Shown piece after piece: positions 24,483 to 32,829 of a stretch of DNA of 32,829 bases. Every line of letters begins with the position of its first letter. Within the stretch, counting starts at the first letter, position 1. A model generated the notes under the pieces. The model worked only from the letters and a program-made list of their open reading frames with translations. It was not told the origin of the DNA and did no database searches. Source of the DNA: Jiulongibacter sp. (GTDB taxonomy: Bacteria; Bacteroidota; Bacteroidia; Cytophagales; Spirosomataceae); contig JAHEBN010000028.1 of assembly GCA_024645245.1 (NCBI GenBank), forward strand, positions 1 to 32,829, given 5' to 3'. The translations under genes and the position numbers were made by a program.

Positions 24483-25106
24483 ATGAAAAAGTTATTGGCG
24501 GTATTGCTGTTGTCTATGGCTGGTTTTACAGCATTTGCTCAATCTGGGTTAGGCATAAAAGGGGGCCTTGGGCTTACCAATGTTTACACCGATGCCGGTT
24601 CATTAAAAGGAAATATCCAACAAAGTCTAGATACTAAAACCGGTTTTGTGTTCGGTGTTTGGGGTAGGCTGGGTAAGAAACTTTACCTTCAGCCCGAATT
24701 ATTGGTGGCATCCAAAGGCGGCAAAGTAGAGGTTACTCCATTGGGAATGAGCACTCCGCAGCTTGTAGATGTAAAATATACGAATCTGGATATACCAATT
24801 TTGGTAGGTTTCAAACCGCTTAATTTCTTACGAGTAATGGCGGGTCCTGTGGCTTCGGTAAAACTTTCGGAAGATAAAAAACTTAAAGATGCATTAGGTG
24901 ACTTTACAAGCAATACTGGCGATGCATTTGCCAGTTCCACCTGGGGTTACCAGTTCGGTGTTGGTGTAAAACTACTAGGAATTGAAATTGACTTACGCCG
25001 CGAAGGCGGGCTTTCAGATATTAACGTGCTTAAATTTAAAGACAATGCCAATTTCAGCCAAAGGCCAGCCGGCTGGCAGCTGACGCTTGGTTTTAAGATT
25101 ATCTGA
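24483..25106 (+). CDS. Outer-membrane beta-barrel protein (PorT/OMP_b-brl family)
   Basis: The 207-residue protein has a clean signal peptide (MKKLLAVLLLSMAGFTAFAQ). Short amphipathic strands ending in aromatic residues follow: LGIKGGLGLTNVY, TGFVFGVWGRL, YLQPELLVASKGGK, TNLDIPILVGF and FLRVMAGPVASVKL, then a final GWQLTLGFKII. This is the small 8-10-strand barrel family common in Bacteroidota (PorT-like). An in-frame ATG at 24399 would add 28 basic residues before the signal peptide and is unlikely to be used. The gene ends 46 nt before a strong terminator. Its role is unknown. Confidence 0.85.
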   Translation: MKKLLAVLLLSMAGFTAFAQSGLGIKGGLGLTNVYTDAGSLKGNIQQSLDTKTGFVFGVWGRLGKKLYLQPELLVASKGGKVEVTPLGMSTPQLVDVKYTNLDIPILVGFKPLNFLRVMAGPVASVKLSEDKKLKDALGDFTSNTGDAFASSTWGYQFGVGVKLLGIEIDLRREGGLSDINVLKFKDNANFSQRPAGWQLTLGFKII

Positions 25107-25131
25107 TAGATTTCGATCTTGCGTGAATTCT

Positions 25132-25158
25132 AAGGCTGCTTTTTAAAGCAGAAGCCTT
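25132..25158 (+). other. Alternative hairpin overlapping the terminator
   Basis: AAGGCT (25132-25137) can pair with AGCCTT (25153-25158), with an inner GCTTT/AAAGC pairing. Its 3' arm is also the 5' arm of the terminator stem that begins at 25153, so the two structures are mutually exclusive. It may be an incidental repeat of the AAGCC motif or an attenuator-like switch. Confidence 0.4.
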
Positions 25159-25191
25159 TTGGTCTGATTTTTGACCAGAGGGCTTTTTTTT
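25153..25191 (+). terminator. Rho-independent terminator after the PorT-type gene
   Basis: AGCCTTTTGGTC (25153-25164) pairs with GACCAGAGGGCT (25173-25184) over 12 bp, with two G-T wobbles, around the loop TGATTTTT. A run of eight T follows (25184-25191). This is a strong intrinsic terminator 46 nt after the stop codon at 25106. Confidence 0.85.
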
Positions 25192-25246
25192 AGCATGATT
25201 CTTGGGGATAGCTAAGCACTATTGTTAGGAAAACAGAAAAGAATCT

Positions 25247-25981
25247 ATGCTAAGACATCTACCACTATGGGCGGTTATGCCGCTCGTTGTACTATTTTGT
25301 ATATGTATCTCTGTATCAAAAGCATCAGCCTTTGTATGCAATGTTGATAATGTATTAGAAACAATAGCTTTAAATCGCGAATCTTTTAAAGATACCACCG
25401 GGCTTTATTTCTATTCATTCGGGTTGCAAAAGATAATGAAATATGGAATAAAAAAAACAGACGAAGAAATAACCATCATAAATGCCTGCCTAGGGGATGA
25501 CGTCCTTCTTTCTGCACCGGATTATGGCAACAAAGCCAGTTACGAATGGAAAGGCCCGACTGGGAGAATTAGTGAAGTAAAAGATTTGCATTTATCGGAT
25601 GTTAATAAAAGCTTAGATGGAATTTTTTCCTTGATTGTAAAATTCGAAGATCAAACTGTTTACGGTAGGGTTCGACTAAAAATTAAAGAAAAACCAAACG
25701 TTCAAGCTTCCAATACCAAGCAATTTTCCGAAAATGAATACGTTAGCTTGCAGGTTCAAAATCCAAATAATCAGGTGAATTACCAATGGCTGAATGATGA
25801 AAATGTTTTACTGAGTACCTCAACAGAAGTATTACTAAGTCAGCACCCGGTGGGTATTTACCGATACAAGCTTCAAGCTGAAAAAGATGGGTGTGTAAGT
25901 ACAAGTGAAACTAAGGTTAAAGTAGTAAGTGCCAAAAGAACTGTCCGTGGCAATAGCATTGAAACAGGTAGAGGAAGATAA
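25247..25981 (+). CDS. Hypothetical secreted protein with Ig/PKD-like repeats
   Basis: The 244-residue protein has an N-terminal hydrophobic signal segment (PLWAVMPLVVLFCICISVSKASA). Two similar beta-rich units follow, at about 78-145 (GDDVLLSAPDYGNKASYEWK, then DGIFSLIVKF) and 150-230 (EYVSLQVQNPNNQVNYQWLN, then VGIYRYKLQAEKDGC). The repeated pattern 'V-L...Y-W...G-Y/F...' resembles Ig-like/PKD repeats of Bacteroidota surface proteins. There is no cell-wall or type IX sorting signal at the C-terminus, which ends in basic Arg/Gly residues. Function is unknown. It comes after a terminator and 132 nt before the next secreted protein gene, so it may have its own promoter. Confidence 0.7.
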   Translation: MLRHLPLWAVMPLVVLFCICISVSKASAFVCNVDNVLETIALNRESFKDTTGLYFYSFGLQKIMKYGIKKTDEEITIINACLGDDVLLSAPDYGNKASYEWKGPTGRISEVKDLHLSDVNKSLDGIFSLIVKFEDQTVYGRVRLKIKEKPNVQASNTKQFSENEYVSLQVQNPNNQVNYQWLNDENVLLSTSTEVLLSQHPVGIYRYKLQAEKDGCVSTSETKVKVVSAKRTVRGNSIETGRGR

Positions 25982-26113
25982 AATTTCTATTTTTCATAAT
26001 CCTGTCTCATTTTGTAAATCAGAAAATTTACTCTCCTCAAACAACAGTTTTATCCTTACTTTGATTGTATTTTGATCTATATTCCTTAATATTCCAAATC
26101 GGTTAAATTTTGA

Positions 26114-26869
26114 ATGTCAAAACACAAAACCGGAATTCGAATAGCAATGATATTTAGAAGTCTGTTTGTTATAATTGTTTTAATCCTTTCGACGATAAGC
26201 TTTGTCACATCTGCCCAGGATATCGAGTCAGACCGTCAATTTTACAAAGAGGCGTTGGAGTCGGTAATTGGTAATTATCACGAGCAGATTAAAGACCAAT
26301 CTCCACTTTTGAACGGTACCCAATATGCAGGCTATAGATTTTCATTTCTCGAAAATGCCCATCCTTTTTTTGATACAAACACGGCAAGTACTGGATCTGT
26401 TGTATACGAAAGTATTTTATATCCCCATGTTTCTTTACTTTTCGATGAACTTTCCGAGCTTTTAATACTTAAAGATAACTCCCGCAATATTGTACTTAAT
26501 TCGGAAAAGGTATCCGGTTTTACTATCGGAGAATATCATTTTGTAAATATTCAAAATCAGAAAAATATGAAACCCGGTTTTTATCAGGTTTTGTCGATCG
26601 GGAATCAATATTTACTTAAAAGAGAACGTAAAATAATAAATGAAAAAGTAGGGGAAGATGTGAAACGTTACTTACAGGTTACCAAAGAATTTTACCTGAA
26701 GGAAAAAGAAAACTATCTTTCTTTTAATACGAAAAAAGAAGTAACTAATGCTTTGGAAGACAACAAAGTAGAAATTCAAAAATTTATTGGGAAAAACTCC
26801 CGTCTTTTCAAAAAAGACAAAGAACAATTTCTGATTTCTTTATGCAAATACTACGAAACCCTGTATTAG
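26114..26869 (+). CDS. Conserved secreted protein of unknown function, first gene of the TonB-receptor operon
   Basis: The 251-residue protein has a signal peptide ending in SAQ (about residue 34; an alternative ATG at 26147 shortens it by 11 residues). The pattern RQFYKEALESVIGNY, SPLLNGTQYAGYRF, HPFF, GSVVYESILYPHVSLLFDEL, VSGFTIGEYHFVNIQ, FYQVL and KRER recalls an uncharacterised Bacteroidota family encoded before STN-type TonB receptors. This is from memory and unsearched. The C-terminal third is a Lys/Glu-rich helical region. It is 4 nt from the receptor gene and is probably co-translated with it. It may be a periplasmic or surface partner of the receptor. Confidence 0.7.
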   Translation: MSKHKTGIRIAMIFRSLFVIIVLILSTISFVTSAQDIESDRQFYKEALESVIGNYHEQIKDQSPLLNGTQYAGYRFSFLENAHPFFDTNTASTGSVVYESILYPHVSLLFDELSELLILKDNSRNIVLNSEKVSGFTIGEYHFVNIQNQKNMKPGFYQVLSIGNQYLLKRERKIINEKVGEDVKRYLQVTKEFYLKEKENYLSFNTKKEVTNALEDNKVEIQKFIGKNSRLFKKDKEQFLISLCKYYETLY

Positions 26870-26873
26870 AAGT

Positions 26874-29609
26874 ATGAAGCATAAATACCTGATTATTTTA
26901 TTATTAGCCTTTTTTACGGCGTCATCAATTGCCCAGCAGAAAGAATACACAAAGCTTAACCTAAATCTACAAAATGCTTCGGTAGAAGAATTTGCACGTG
27001 CCATTGAATATCAGGTAAAGGTGCATTTTTATTACGATTTCAAAGAACTCGATAGCTTACGTATTAATCTCATAGTAAGCAACGAGTTGTTAGAAAATAC
27101 ACTTAAAAAAGCTCTTGCAAATTCAGGAGTTTTTTATACTATTGATGACGAAAAAAATATATTTCTAAGCAAAGGGAAAGCCCTTCAGTTTGTTTTACCT
27201 GCCGATTTTTTCAAGGGTAATTTAGTTTTAAGTCCTGATTATGATGCAGATGGAGAGCAGGCGGCTATCTGGGAAAACAAGCTTTATGAAGTTGGGAAAA
27301 ATTCGAATCCAGTTAAGAAATCCAAATATACTTTATCAGGAATAATAAAAGATGCCCAAACAGCCGAGCCTGTAATAGGTGCTGCTCTTACCGAAGATTT
27401 GTTAAAAACGGGTACCATTACTGATAAAGATGGAAATTACTCCATGGAACTACCTCCAGGTCGGCATACGCTCCTGATCAGAAGTGTGGGTATTCCAGAT
27501 ACCTATCGGCAGGTATATATACACGGCGATGGAAAGCTGAATATTGAAATCAAAGAGAATCTGGTGGCTCTGGACGATATTATAGTTATAGCCCAACGGG
27601 AAAGTAACATTAAAAACACCGCGATGGGCATGCAAAAGGTGGATATAAAGACCATCAAGCAGGTACCTGTGGTTTTTGGCGAGGCCGATATTCTGAAAGT
27701 AATCACCACATTACCAGGTGTAAAAACTGTAGGCGAGGCAAGTACCGGCCTCAATGTACGCGGAGGCTCAGCCGATCAAAACCTTATTTTGTATAACGAA
27801 TCACCTGTTTATAATCCTTCGCATTTCTTTGGAATGTTTTCTGCATTTAATCCGGAGATTGTGAAAGACGTGGAATTATTTAAAAGTAGTATACCCGCTC
27901 GCTATGGCGGGCGTTTATCGTCAGTACTTAATATCAATGCTACCGAAGGAAATCCGGAAAAAATAACCGGCTCTGCAGGTATAGGTCTGCTTACCAGCAG
28001 GTTTAATATAGAAGGCCCTTTGCGTAAAAATAAAACCACTTTTGTTTTTGGTGCCCGTACTACCTATGCCAATTGGCTGCTTAAAAAATTGCCCAGCCCT
28101 TATGATAAAAGTTCTGCTTCTTTTTACGATGTAAATCTGAATATAAATCACGAGTTTAACCCCAAAAACAGCCTTCACCTCACAACCTATTTAAGTCAGG
28201 ATAAATTTAGTCTGGGCTCCGATACGCTCTTTGGATACGGAAATAGAAACGCTTCGCTTAAATGGAAGCATTCTTTTTCAGACAAGCTTAATAGTGAACT
28301 TACCACGGGATATACATTTTACAACTATCATATAGCCAGCCAAATACAACCACAAAATGCGTATCAACTGGGTTTTGACATCGCCCAGAAATTTGCCAAA
28401 GCCCATTTTTCTTATTACCTGAGTGAGCGGCATAAGTTGGAGTTTGGTCTGAATAGCCAGCAGTATAAATTAAATCCTGGGTCTTATTTGCCTTATGGAG
28501 ACCAATCTATTGTGAAAGAAGATCGCGTGGCCACCGAGCAAGCCCTTGAAAATGCCTTATATGCAAGCGATAACATCGAAATTTCAGAAAAGCTGAGTCT
28601 GGATGCCGGCGTTCGTTTTGCCTTGTTTAGTTATCTGGGCCCCCATCTGGTAAATCAATATCCGGCCGATTTACCCAGATCAGAAAATAATTTACTGCAA
28701 AGTGTGGAAGTGTCGAAAGGCATAATTAAAAACTACGGTGCACCCGAGTTCAGGTTTTCGGCCAGGTATATTTTAAATAAAAATACTTCTATAAAAGCAG
28801 GTTTTAACTCTCAGAGGCAATACATACACGCCATTTCCAATACGGCCTCTGTTGCACCAACAGATATTTGGAAACTAAGCGATTCCAATATTAAACCGCA
28901 ACAAGGCAATCAGATCAGTCTGGGTGTTTATTCAAACTTACGGTCAAATAGCATTGAGACTTCGGTGGAGGTGTATTACAAAAACATTCAAAACTACCTC
29001 GATTACAAAAGCGGTGCTCAGTTGATCATGAATCATCACCTCGAAACCGACGTAATCGCCACGCAAGGCAAAGCTTACGGAGCAGAGTTTCTGATTAAAA
29101 AAGTTAAAGGAAAATTGAATGGATGGTTGAGTTATACGTATTCCCGCATTTTATTACGTACCAAAGACCCTATTGCAGGAGAATTGATAAATGGGGGAAA
29201 CTATTATCCTGCAAATTACGATAAACCCCATGACCTCACCCTGGTTGGGAATTACCATTTTACGCATCGCATAAGTACATCTTTAAATGTGACTTACAGC
29301 ACCGGTAGACCTATTACTTTGCCATCTGCCATTTACAATTATGCGGGTTCATTACGAACATTATACCTGGAGCGAAACGGTTACCGCATACCGGACTATT
29401 TCCGTTCTGATTTTTCATTGGGTATAGAGGGCAATCATAAAGTTTATCAGAAATTCCATAATTCCTGGTCATTTGGTGTTTATAATCTTACTGCCCGCAA
29501 AAACCCGTATTCGGTTTATTTTATATCGGAAAAAGGCCGCACGAATGGTTACCAGCTTTCGATTTTTGGATCCGCTATTCCATTCATTAATTTCAATATC
29601 CGCTTTTAA
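26874..29609 (+). CDS. TonB-dependent receptor with STN and CarboxypepD_reg domains
   Basis: The 911-residue protein has a signal peptide (1-20, ending SIAQ) and an N-terminal secretin/TonB short N-terminal (STN) domain (about 28-100: LNLNLQNASVEEFARAIEYQ). A carboxypeptidase-regulatory-like domain (about 150-230: YTLSGIIKDAQTAEPVIGAA) precedes the plug (about 240-360, with LNVRGGSADQNLILYNESPV and the VELFKSSIPARYGGRLSSVL end). A 22-strand barrel runs to the end (NFNIRF). STN domains in FecA-type receptors signal to anti-sigma factors, but no FecI/FecR gene is seen in this window. The substrate is unknown. The downstream DUF4249 and MG2-plug genes overlap in function, as they are only 4-5 nt apart. 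Confidence 0.93.
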   Translation: MKHKYLIILLLAFFTASSIAQQKEYTKLNLNLQNASVEEFARAIEYQVKVHFYYDFKELDSLRINLIVSNELLENTLKKALANSGVFYTIDDEKNIFLSKGKALQFVLPADFFKGNLVLSPDYDADGEQAAIWENKLYEVGKNSNPVKKSKYTLSGIIKDAQTAEPVIGAALTEDLLKTGTITDKDGNYSMELPPGRHTLLIRSVGIPDTYRQVYIHGDGKLNIEIKENLVALDDIIVIAQRESNIKNTAMGMQKVDIKTIKQVPVVFGEADILKVITTLPGVKTVGEASTGLNVRGGSADQNLILYNESPVYNPSHFFGMFSAFNPEIVKDVELFKSSIPARYGGRLSSVLNINATEGNPEKITGSAGIGLLTSRFNIEGPLRKNKTTFVFGARTTYANWLLKKLPSPYDKSSASFYDVNLNINHEFNPKNSLHLTTYLSQDKFSLGSDTLFGYGNRNASLKWKHSFSDKLNSELTTGYTFYNYHIASQIQPQNAYQLGFDIAQKFAKAHFSYYLSERHKLEFGLNSQQYKLNPGSYLPYGDQSIVKEDRVATEQALENALYASDNIEISEKLSLDAGVRFALFSYLGPHLVNQYPADLPRSENNLLQSVEVSKGIIKNYGAPEFRFSARYILNKNTSIKAGFNSQRQYIHAISNTASVAPTDIWKLSDSNIKPQQGNQISLGVYSNLRSNSIETSVEVYYKNIQNYLDYKSGAQLIMNHHLETDVIATQGKAYGAEFLIKKVKGKLNGWLSYTYSRILLRTKDPIAGELINGGNYYPANYDKPHDLTLVGNYHFTHRISTSLNVTYSTGRPITLPSAIYNYAGSLRTLYLERNGYRIPDYFRSDFSLGIEGNHKVYQKFHNSWSFGVYNLTARKNPYSVYFISEKGRTNGYQLSIFGSAIPFINFNIRF

Positions 29610-29613
29610 GGCT

Positions 29614-30789
29614 ATGAAAAATAAAAGCTACCTGTTGATTTTAATTATAGCAATTTTGGCTTGCAAGGAAGAATTTACGACACCTGTAGTTTCGCCCCCA
29701 ACAGGGTATTTGGTGGTAGAAGGAACTGTTAACAGCGGAAATGGGCTTACCGAAATCACCCTGAGTCGTACTTCGGCATTAGATAATCCGGAAAAATTGC
29801 CGGAAGTCGGTGCATCTGTATTAGTGGAGGGAGAAGATAATACGTCTTATTTATTAGCCGATTCGCTCAATGGGCACTATTTTATTGAAAGTATGGGTTT
29901 GCTCTCTGACCGAAAATACCGGCTTTACATTAAAACCAAGGACGGAAAAGAATACGGTACCGATTTTCTGGAAGTAAAAAATACACCCAAAATAGACAGT
30001 ATCAACTGGGAAAGAAACAGCGATGGAGTTCAGATTTATGCCAATACCCACGATAATACAGATAATACCCGCTATTATCATTGGGACTATACAGAAACGT
30101 ATGTTCACAATGCCGAATTCAAATCTTATTTAAAAATAAACGTCAATACCATAAATGCTAACCGCAGCACATATCAGGTGGTGTTTCGCGATCTTACCAA
30201 TAATCTATATTTCGATAGCAGCATGTATTTTTGCTGGCAATCGTATGTACCCACCGAGATATTGATAGGTACCACAGCCAGACTGAGTAAGGATGAAATT
30301 CATTTTCCGCTGGCATTTTTACCCAACGCATCTCCCAAATTAAATGAGCAATACAGCATTTTGGTAAAGCAATATTCCATCAGCAAAGAAGCTTATGATT
30401 ACCTGGAACTAATCAAAAAGAATACCGAGCTCACCGGATCTATTTTTGACCCGCAACCTGCTGTTTTAAAAGGTAATTTATATTGCATTACTGATGCCCC
30501 CGAACCTGTAATTGGTTATATTTCTATCAGTAATGTACAGCAAAAACGCATCTTTATCAGTAACAAGCAGGTGCCAGAGTGGGGACATTATACCAATTGT
30601 GTGGAGAAGGTTTTTTCTAATAACAGCAACATCATACGCGATCAGGTGGTAGTGAGCTATTTACCTACGGATGTGGTGCCTTTACAAGTTCCATTTCCCG
30701 GTGTTTCTACTTATTATGCCGCTCCCAGAGACTGTGTGGACTGCCGCCTTACGGGTACCAATACAAAACCTGATTTCTGGCCAAATTGA
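29614..30789 (+). CDS. DUF4249 family lipoprotein
   Basis: Starting at MKNKSYLLILIIAILAC the protein is 391 residues. The lipobox puts the lipidated cysteine at position 17. After it come a TTPVVSPPTGYLVVEGTVNSGNG start and beta-rich Ig-like segments (LTEITLSRTSALDN, VGASVLVEG, LYIKTKDGKEYGTDFL). Near the end are VPFPGVSTYYAAPRDCVDCRL and TKPDFWPN, the Cys-containing C-terminus typical of DUF4249. Such proteins are encoded next to STN/TonB receptors in many Bacteroidota and are thought to be surface-exposed partners; their function is not established. An upstream extension into the receptor gene is out of place, so the lipoprotein start is preferred. The gap to the receptor stop is 4 nt. Confidence 0.85.
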   Translation: MKNKSYLLILIIAILACKEEFTTPVVSPPTGYLVVEGTVNSGNGLTEITLSRTSALDNPEKLPEVGASVLVEGEDNTSYLLADSLNGHYFIESMGLLSDRKYRLYIKTKDGKEYGTDFLEVKNTPKIDSINWERNSDGVQIYANTHDNTDNTRYYHWDYTETYVHNAEFKSYLKINVNTINANRSTYQVVFRDLTNNLYFDSSMYFCWQSYVPTEILIGTTARLSKDEIHFPLAFLPNASPKLNEQYSILVKQYSISKEAYDYLELIKKNTELTGSIFDPQPAVLKGNLYCITDAPEPVIGYISISNVQQKRIFISNKQVPEWGHYTNCVEKVFSNNSNIIRDQVVVSYLPTDVVPLQVPFPGVSTYYAAPRDCVDCRLTGTNTKPDFWPN

Positions 30790-30794
30790 GCTTT

Positions 30795-32829
30795 ATGAAT
30801 AAAATATCAACTTTACATATTGCCCCTATTAGCCCAAAGATTTTCGAAGGAAAAATCAGCTTATTGTTGTTTTTTATTGCTCTATTCAGCACTTTTCCTT
30901 CCATTGCCCAGCACCTGGAAACAGATGATTTGACTCAGTCTTTCGTAGATTTTCAAAAGTATAATTTACAGGAAAAGGTTTACGTACATACGGATAAAGA
31001 TTTTTATCAAACAGGTGAATCCATTTGGTTTAAAATTTACCTAACCGATGCTATTTTTCATAAACCTCTAGACATCAGTAAAATAGTTTATGTAGAAATA
31101 GTGGATAATACCGGGCTTGCAATTCGGCAAGCGAAAATTGCCATGGCAAAGGGCTTTGGAAATGGTTCTTTTGAATTGGAAAATAAGATTCCTACGGGTA
31201 ACTATACTTTCCGAGCTTATACCAACTGGATGAAAAATTTTCCGTCCGAATTCTTTTTTGAAAAGCAGATTTCGATTGTAAATACGGATCGAATTGCCGA
31301 AAAAGTAGAATCTAAAGATATCTACGAATTTAACATTTTTCCGGAAGGTGGGAATTTGATAAACGGAATAGAAAGTCGTGTTGCTTTTTTAGGTCAAAAA
31401 AACGGGAAAGGAGCGGCATTTAAGGGCTTTATAATTGATAATGAATCCGATACACTTTTTACTTTTTCCAATCAAAAATTTGGAATGGGTGATTTTTATT
31501 TTAAACCGGAAATTGGCAAAAAGTACCAGGTTAGTGTTCTTTTTGATGACGATTATACTATTGAGAAAGAACTTCCCAAACCTATGAAGGCGGGATACGT
31601 TTTAAGTCTAAAAGAACAGCAAGGTAATGTTTTTAATTTAGGCATAAACTCTTCTAAAAATGACCCGGTTTTCCTGCTAATTCATACCCGGGGAATTTTG
31701 AAATCCTATCAGCTAGTAAAAATTAAAAATCAACAAGCCGATGTAAAAATCAACAAATCCACTTTAGGTGAAGGTATTTCAGTTTTGACTCTGCTCGATG
31801 CCAATAAAAATCCATTATGCGAAAGATTAGTATTCAAATACCCGGAGCAACAATTTGTCATTAACCCTGTAATAAATAAGACTGATTTTGCACAAAGAGA
31901 AAAAGTAAAATTAGAGCTCAATTCTCTTCCTGTTTCAGCAAATATGTCGCTTGCAGTTTATGAACTTGACTCTCTGCAGCGAATTGCGGGATTAAATATT
32001 CAAAATTACCTCTGGCTTTGCTCCGATTTGAAGGGTGACATAGAATCTCCTGATTATTATTTTGATAGCAGCAATAAAGGTAGGGATGAGGCACTCGACT
32101 TATTGTTACTTACCCAGGGTTGGCGTAGGTTTGAATGGCAAAATATTCATTCGAAATCAAACTTTACGTATCCACCGGAATTTCTGGGGCATTTTATAAA
32201 TGGAAAAATTGCTGACCAGAAAAATAACGAGCCAGTGGAAGCCTATTTGAGTATACCGGATAAAGGCACCCGATTTAAAGCGACGCGAAGTGATAGTACA
32301 GGTAGGGTAAGATTTGAAATGAATGATTTTTATACTAAAGGGGAGATTATTACACCGGCTACTGCTGGTAATCAATCGTATTTTCTGGAAATACAAAGCC
32401 CGTTTTCCGAACAGAAAATAAACTCAGATCTTCCCGATTTAAAACTGGCAGAAATACCGCAGGCTGACTTTTATAAGCATCATATGGGTGTACAGGTACA
32501 AGATAAATTCCAAAAAGAGGTTTCAATTATGGAAAAGGAAAGTGCCGATGTTCCGTTTTATGGTAAGCCCGACTACCAATATCAGCTGGATGATTACGTG
32601 CGATTCCCTTCCATGGAGGAGGTTTTACGGGAATATGTGGTTCCTGTTTTGGTGAGAAAAGATGCAGGGAAATTTCACCTTATTCTTACGGACGATACCA
32701 AAGGGAGTTTTTTTGAATTAGATCCCATGATTTTGCTGGATGGCCTCCCGATTTTGGATGCAGATAAAATCATGGAATACAACCCTTTACATGTCGAATA
32801 TCTGGATATTATGACGCATCAGTATCATT
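30795..32829 (+). CDS. MG2-domain protein with TonB plug-like C-terminus (partial, 3' end off window)
   Basis: The open frame from the ATG at 30795, 5 nt after the DUF4249 stop, runs to the window end for about 678 residues without a stop. A signal peptide (about 18-39, ending SIAQ) is followed by an alpha-2-macroglobulin-type MG2 segment (KVYVHTDKDFYQTGESIWFK, VYVEIVDNTG, TGNYTFRAYTNWMK). Further beta domains follow, then LLLTQGWRRFEW, a CarboxypepD_reg-like part, and at the end a plug-like segment (FPSMEEVLREYVVPVLV, DPMILLDGLPILDADKIMEY). The combination is known in Bacteroidota surface proteins encoded after STN receptors, usually somewhat longer than what is seen here. Function is unknown; it may trap or help present a substrate. 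Confidence 0.8.
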   Translation, partial: MNKISTLHIAPISPKIFEGKISLLLFFIALFSTFPSIAQHLETDDLTQSFVDFQKYNLQEKVYVHTDKDFYQTGESIWFKIYLTDAIFHKPLDISKIVYVEIVDNTGLAIRQAKIAMAKGFGNGSFELENKIPTGNYTFRAYTNWMKNFPSEFFFEKQISIVNTDRIAEKVESKDIYEFNIFPEGGNLINGIESRVAFLGQKNGKGAAFKGFIIDNESDTLFTFSNQKFGMGDFYFKPEIGKKYQVSVLFDDDYTIEKELPKPMKAGYVLSLKEQQGNVFNLGINSSKNDPVFLLIHTRGILKSYQLVKIKNQQADVKINKSTLGEGISVLTLLDANKNPLCERLVFKYPEQQFVINPVINKTDFAQREKVKLELNSLPVSANMSLAVYELDSLQRIAGLNIQNYLWLCSDLKGDIESPDYYFDSSNKGRDEALDLLLLTQGWRRFEWQNIHSKSNFTYPPEFLGHFINGKIADQKNNEPVEAYLSIPDKGTRFKATRSDSTGRVRFEMNDFYTKGEIITPATAGNQSYFLEIQSPFSEQKINSDLPDLKLAEIPQADFYKHHMGVQVQDKFQKEVSIMEKESADVPFYGKPDYQYQLDDYVRFPSMEEVLREYVVPVLVRKDAGKFHLILTDDTKGSFFELDPMILLDGLPILDADKIMEYNPLHVEYLDIMTHQYH

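Noticed and set aside
29473-29613. Extension of the DUF4249 protein back into the receptor gene
   Set aside because: The lipoprotein signal sequence with lipobox begins at 29614; the extra residues come from the receptor's barrel-coding region in another frame.

Overview
The window looks like chromosomal DNA of a Bacteroidota bacterium, probably of the Cytophagales type. The evidence is the moderate-to-low GC content, several matches to the Bacteroidota promoter (-7 TAnnTTTG, with a -33 TTG/TTTG about 20 nt upstream in the best cases), SAQ/FAQ signal-peptide ends, and family combinations typical of that phylum: STN/CarboxypepD_reg TonB-dependent receptor, DUF4249 lipoprotein, MG2-plug protein and PorT-type barrel. 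No rRNA, tRNA, CRISPR array, insertion sequence or prophage gene was seen. Coding density is high and no gene-free gap exceeds 160 nt. The genus call is inference.

Left part (1-7548), envelope and efflux. A LolA-like periplasmic protein (cut by the window edge) follows a TetR regulator that has a clear promoter and operator. Next come tspO and then a leftward operon of ABC exporter, HlyD adaptor and TolC channel with 1-4 nt overlaps, extended by a CutA-like protein and an unrecognised protein. The exporter's ATPase domain has intact Walker motifs but lacks a recognisable LSGGQ signature and H-loop histidine. A second TetR gene diverges from this operon across an AT-rich palindromic spacer.

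Middle (7545-15411), housekeeping and hydroxyproline use. mutS2 and a CoA-binding-domain gene are followed by an AraC regulator divergent from a catabolic cluster: a DHDPS-family deaminase, a 4-hydroxyproline epimerase (both catalytic cysteines present) and a DadA-like FAD dehydrogenase. Together these would convert trans-4-hydroxy-L-proline to alpha-ketoglutarate semialdehyde. A mazEF toxin-antitoxin pair with its own promoter sits between the first two catabolic genes, and the epimerase start is only 4 nt after the mazF stop.

Right part (15466-25106): trkH-trkA potassium uptake, an OmpA-family protein convergent with an MscS channel, a GNAT-nitrilase fusion, an alpha/beta hydrolase, radA, and a PorT-type barrel gene that ends in a strong terminator.

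Far right (25247-32829): an Ig-like secreted protein, a conserved secreted protein of unknown function, an STN-containing TonB-dependent receptor, a DUF4249 lipoprotein and an MG2/plug protein that runs off the window. The last four are separated by only 4-5 nt and form an apparent outer-membrane/surface operon of unknown substrate.

The most notable items are the toxin-antitoxin module embedded in the hydroxyproline operon, the degenerate exporter ATPase, and the STN receptor/DUF4249/MG2-plug operon. I see no clearly unprecedented defence or mobile system.
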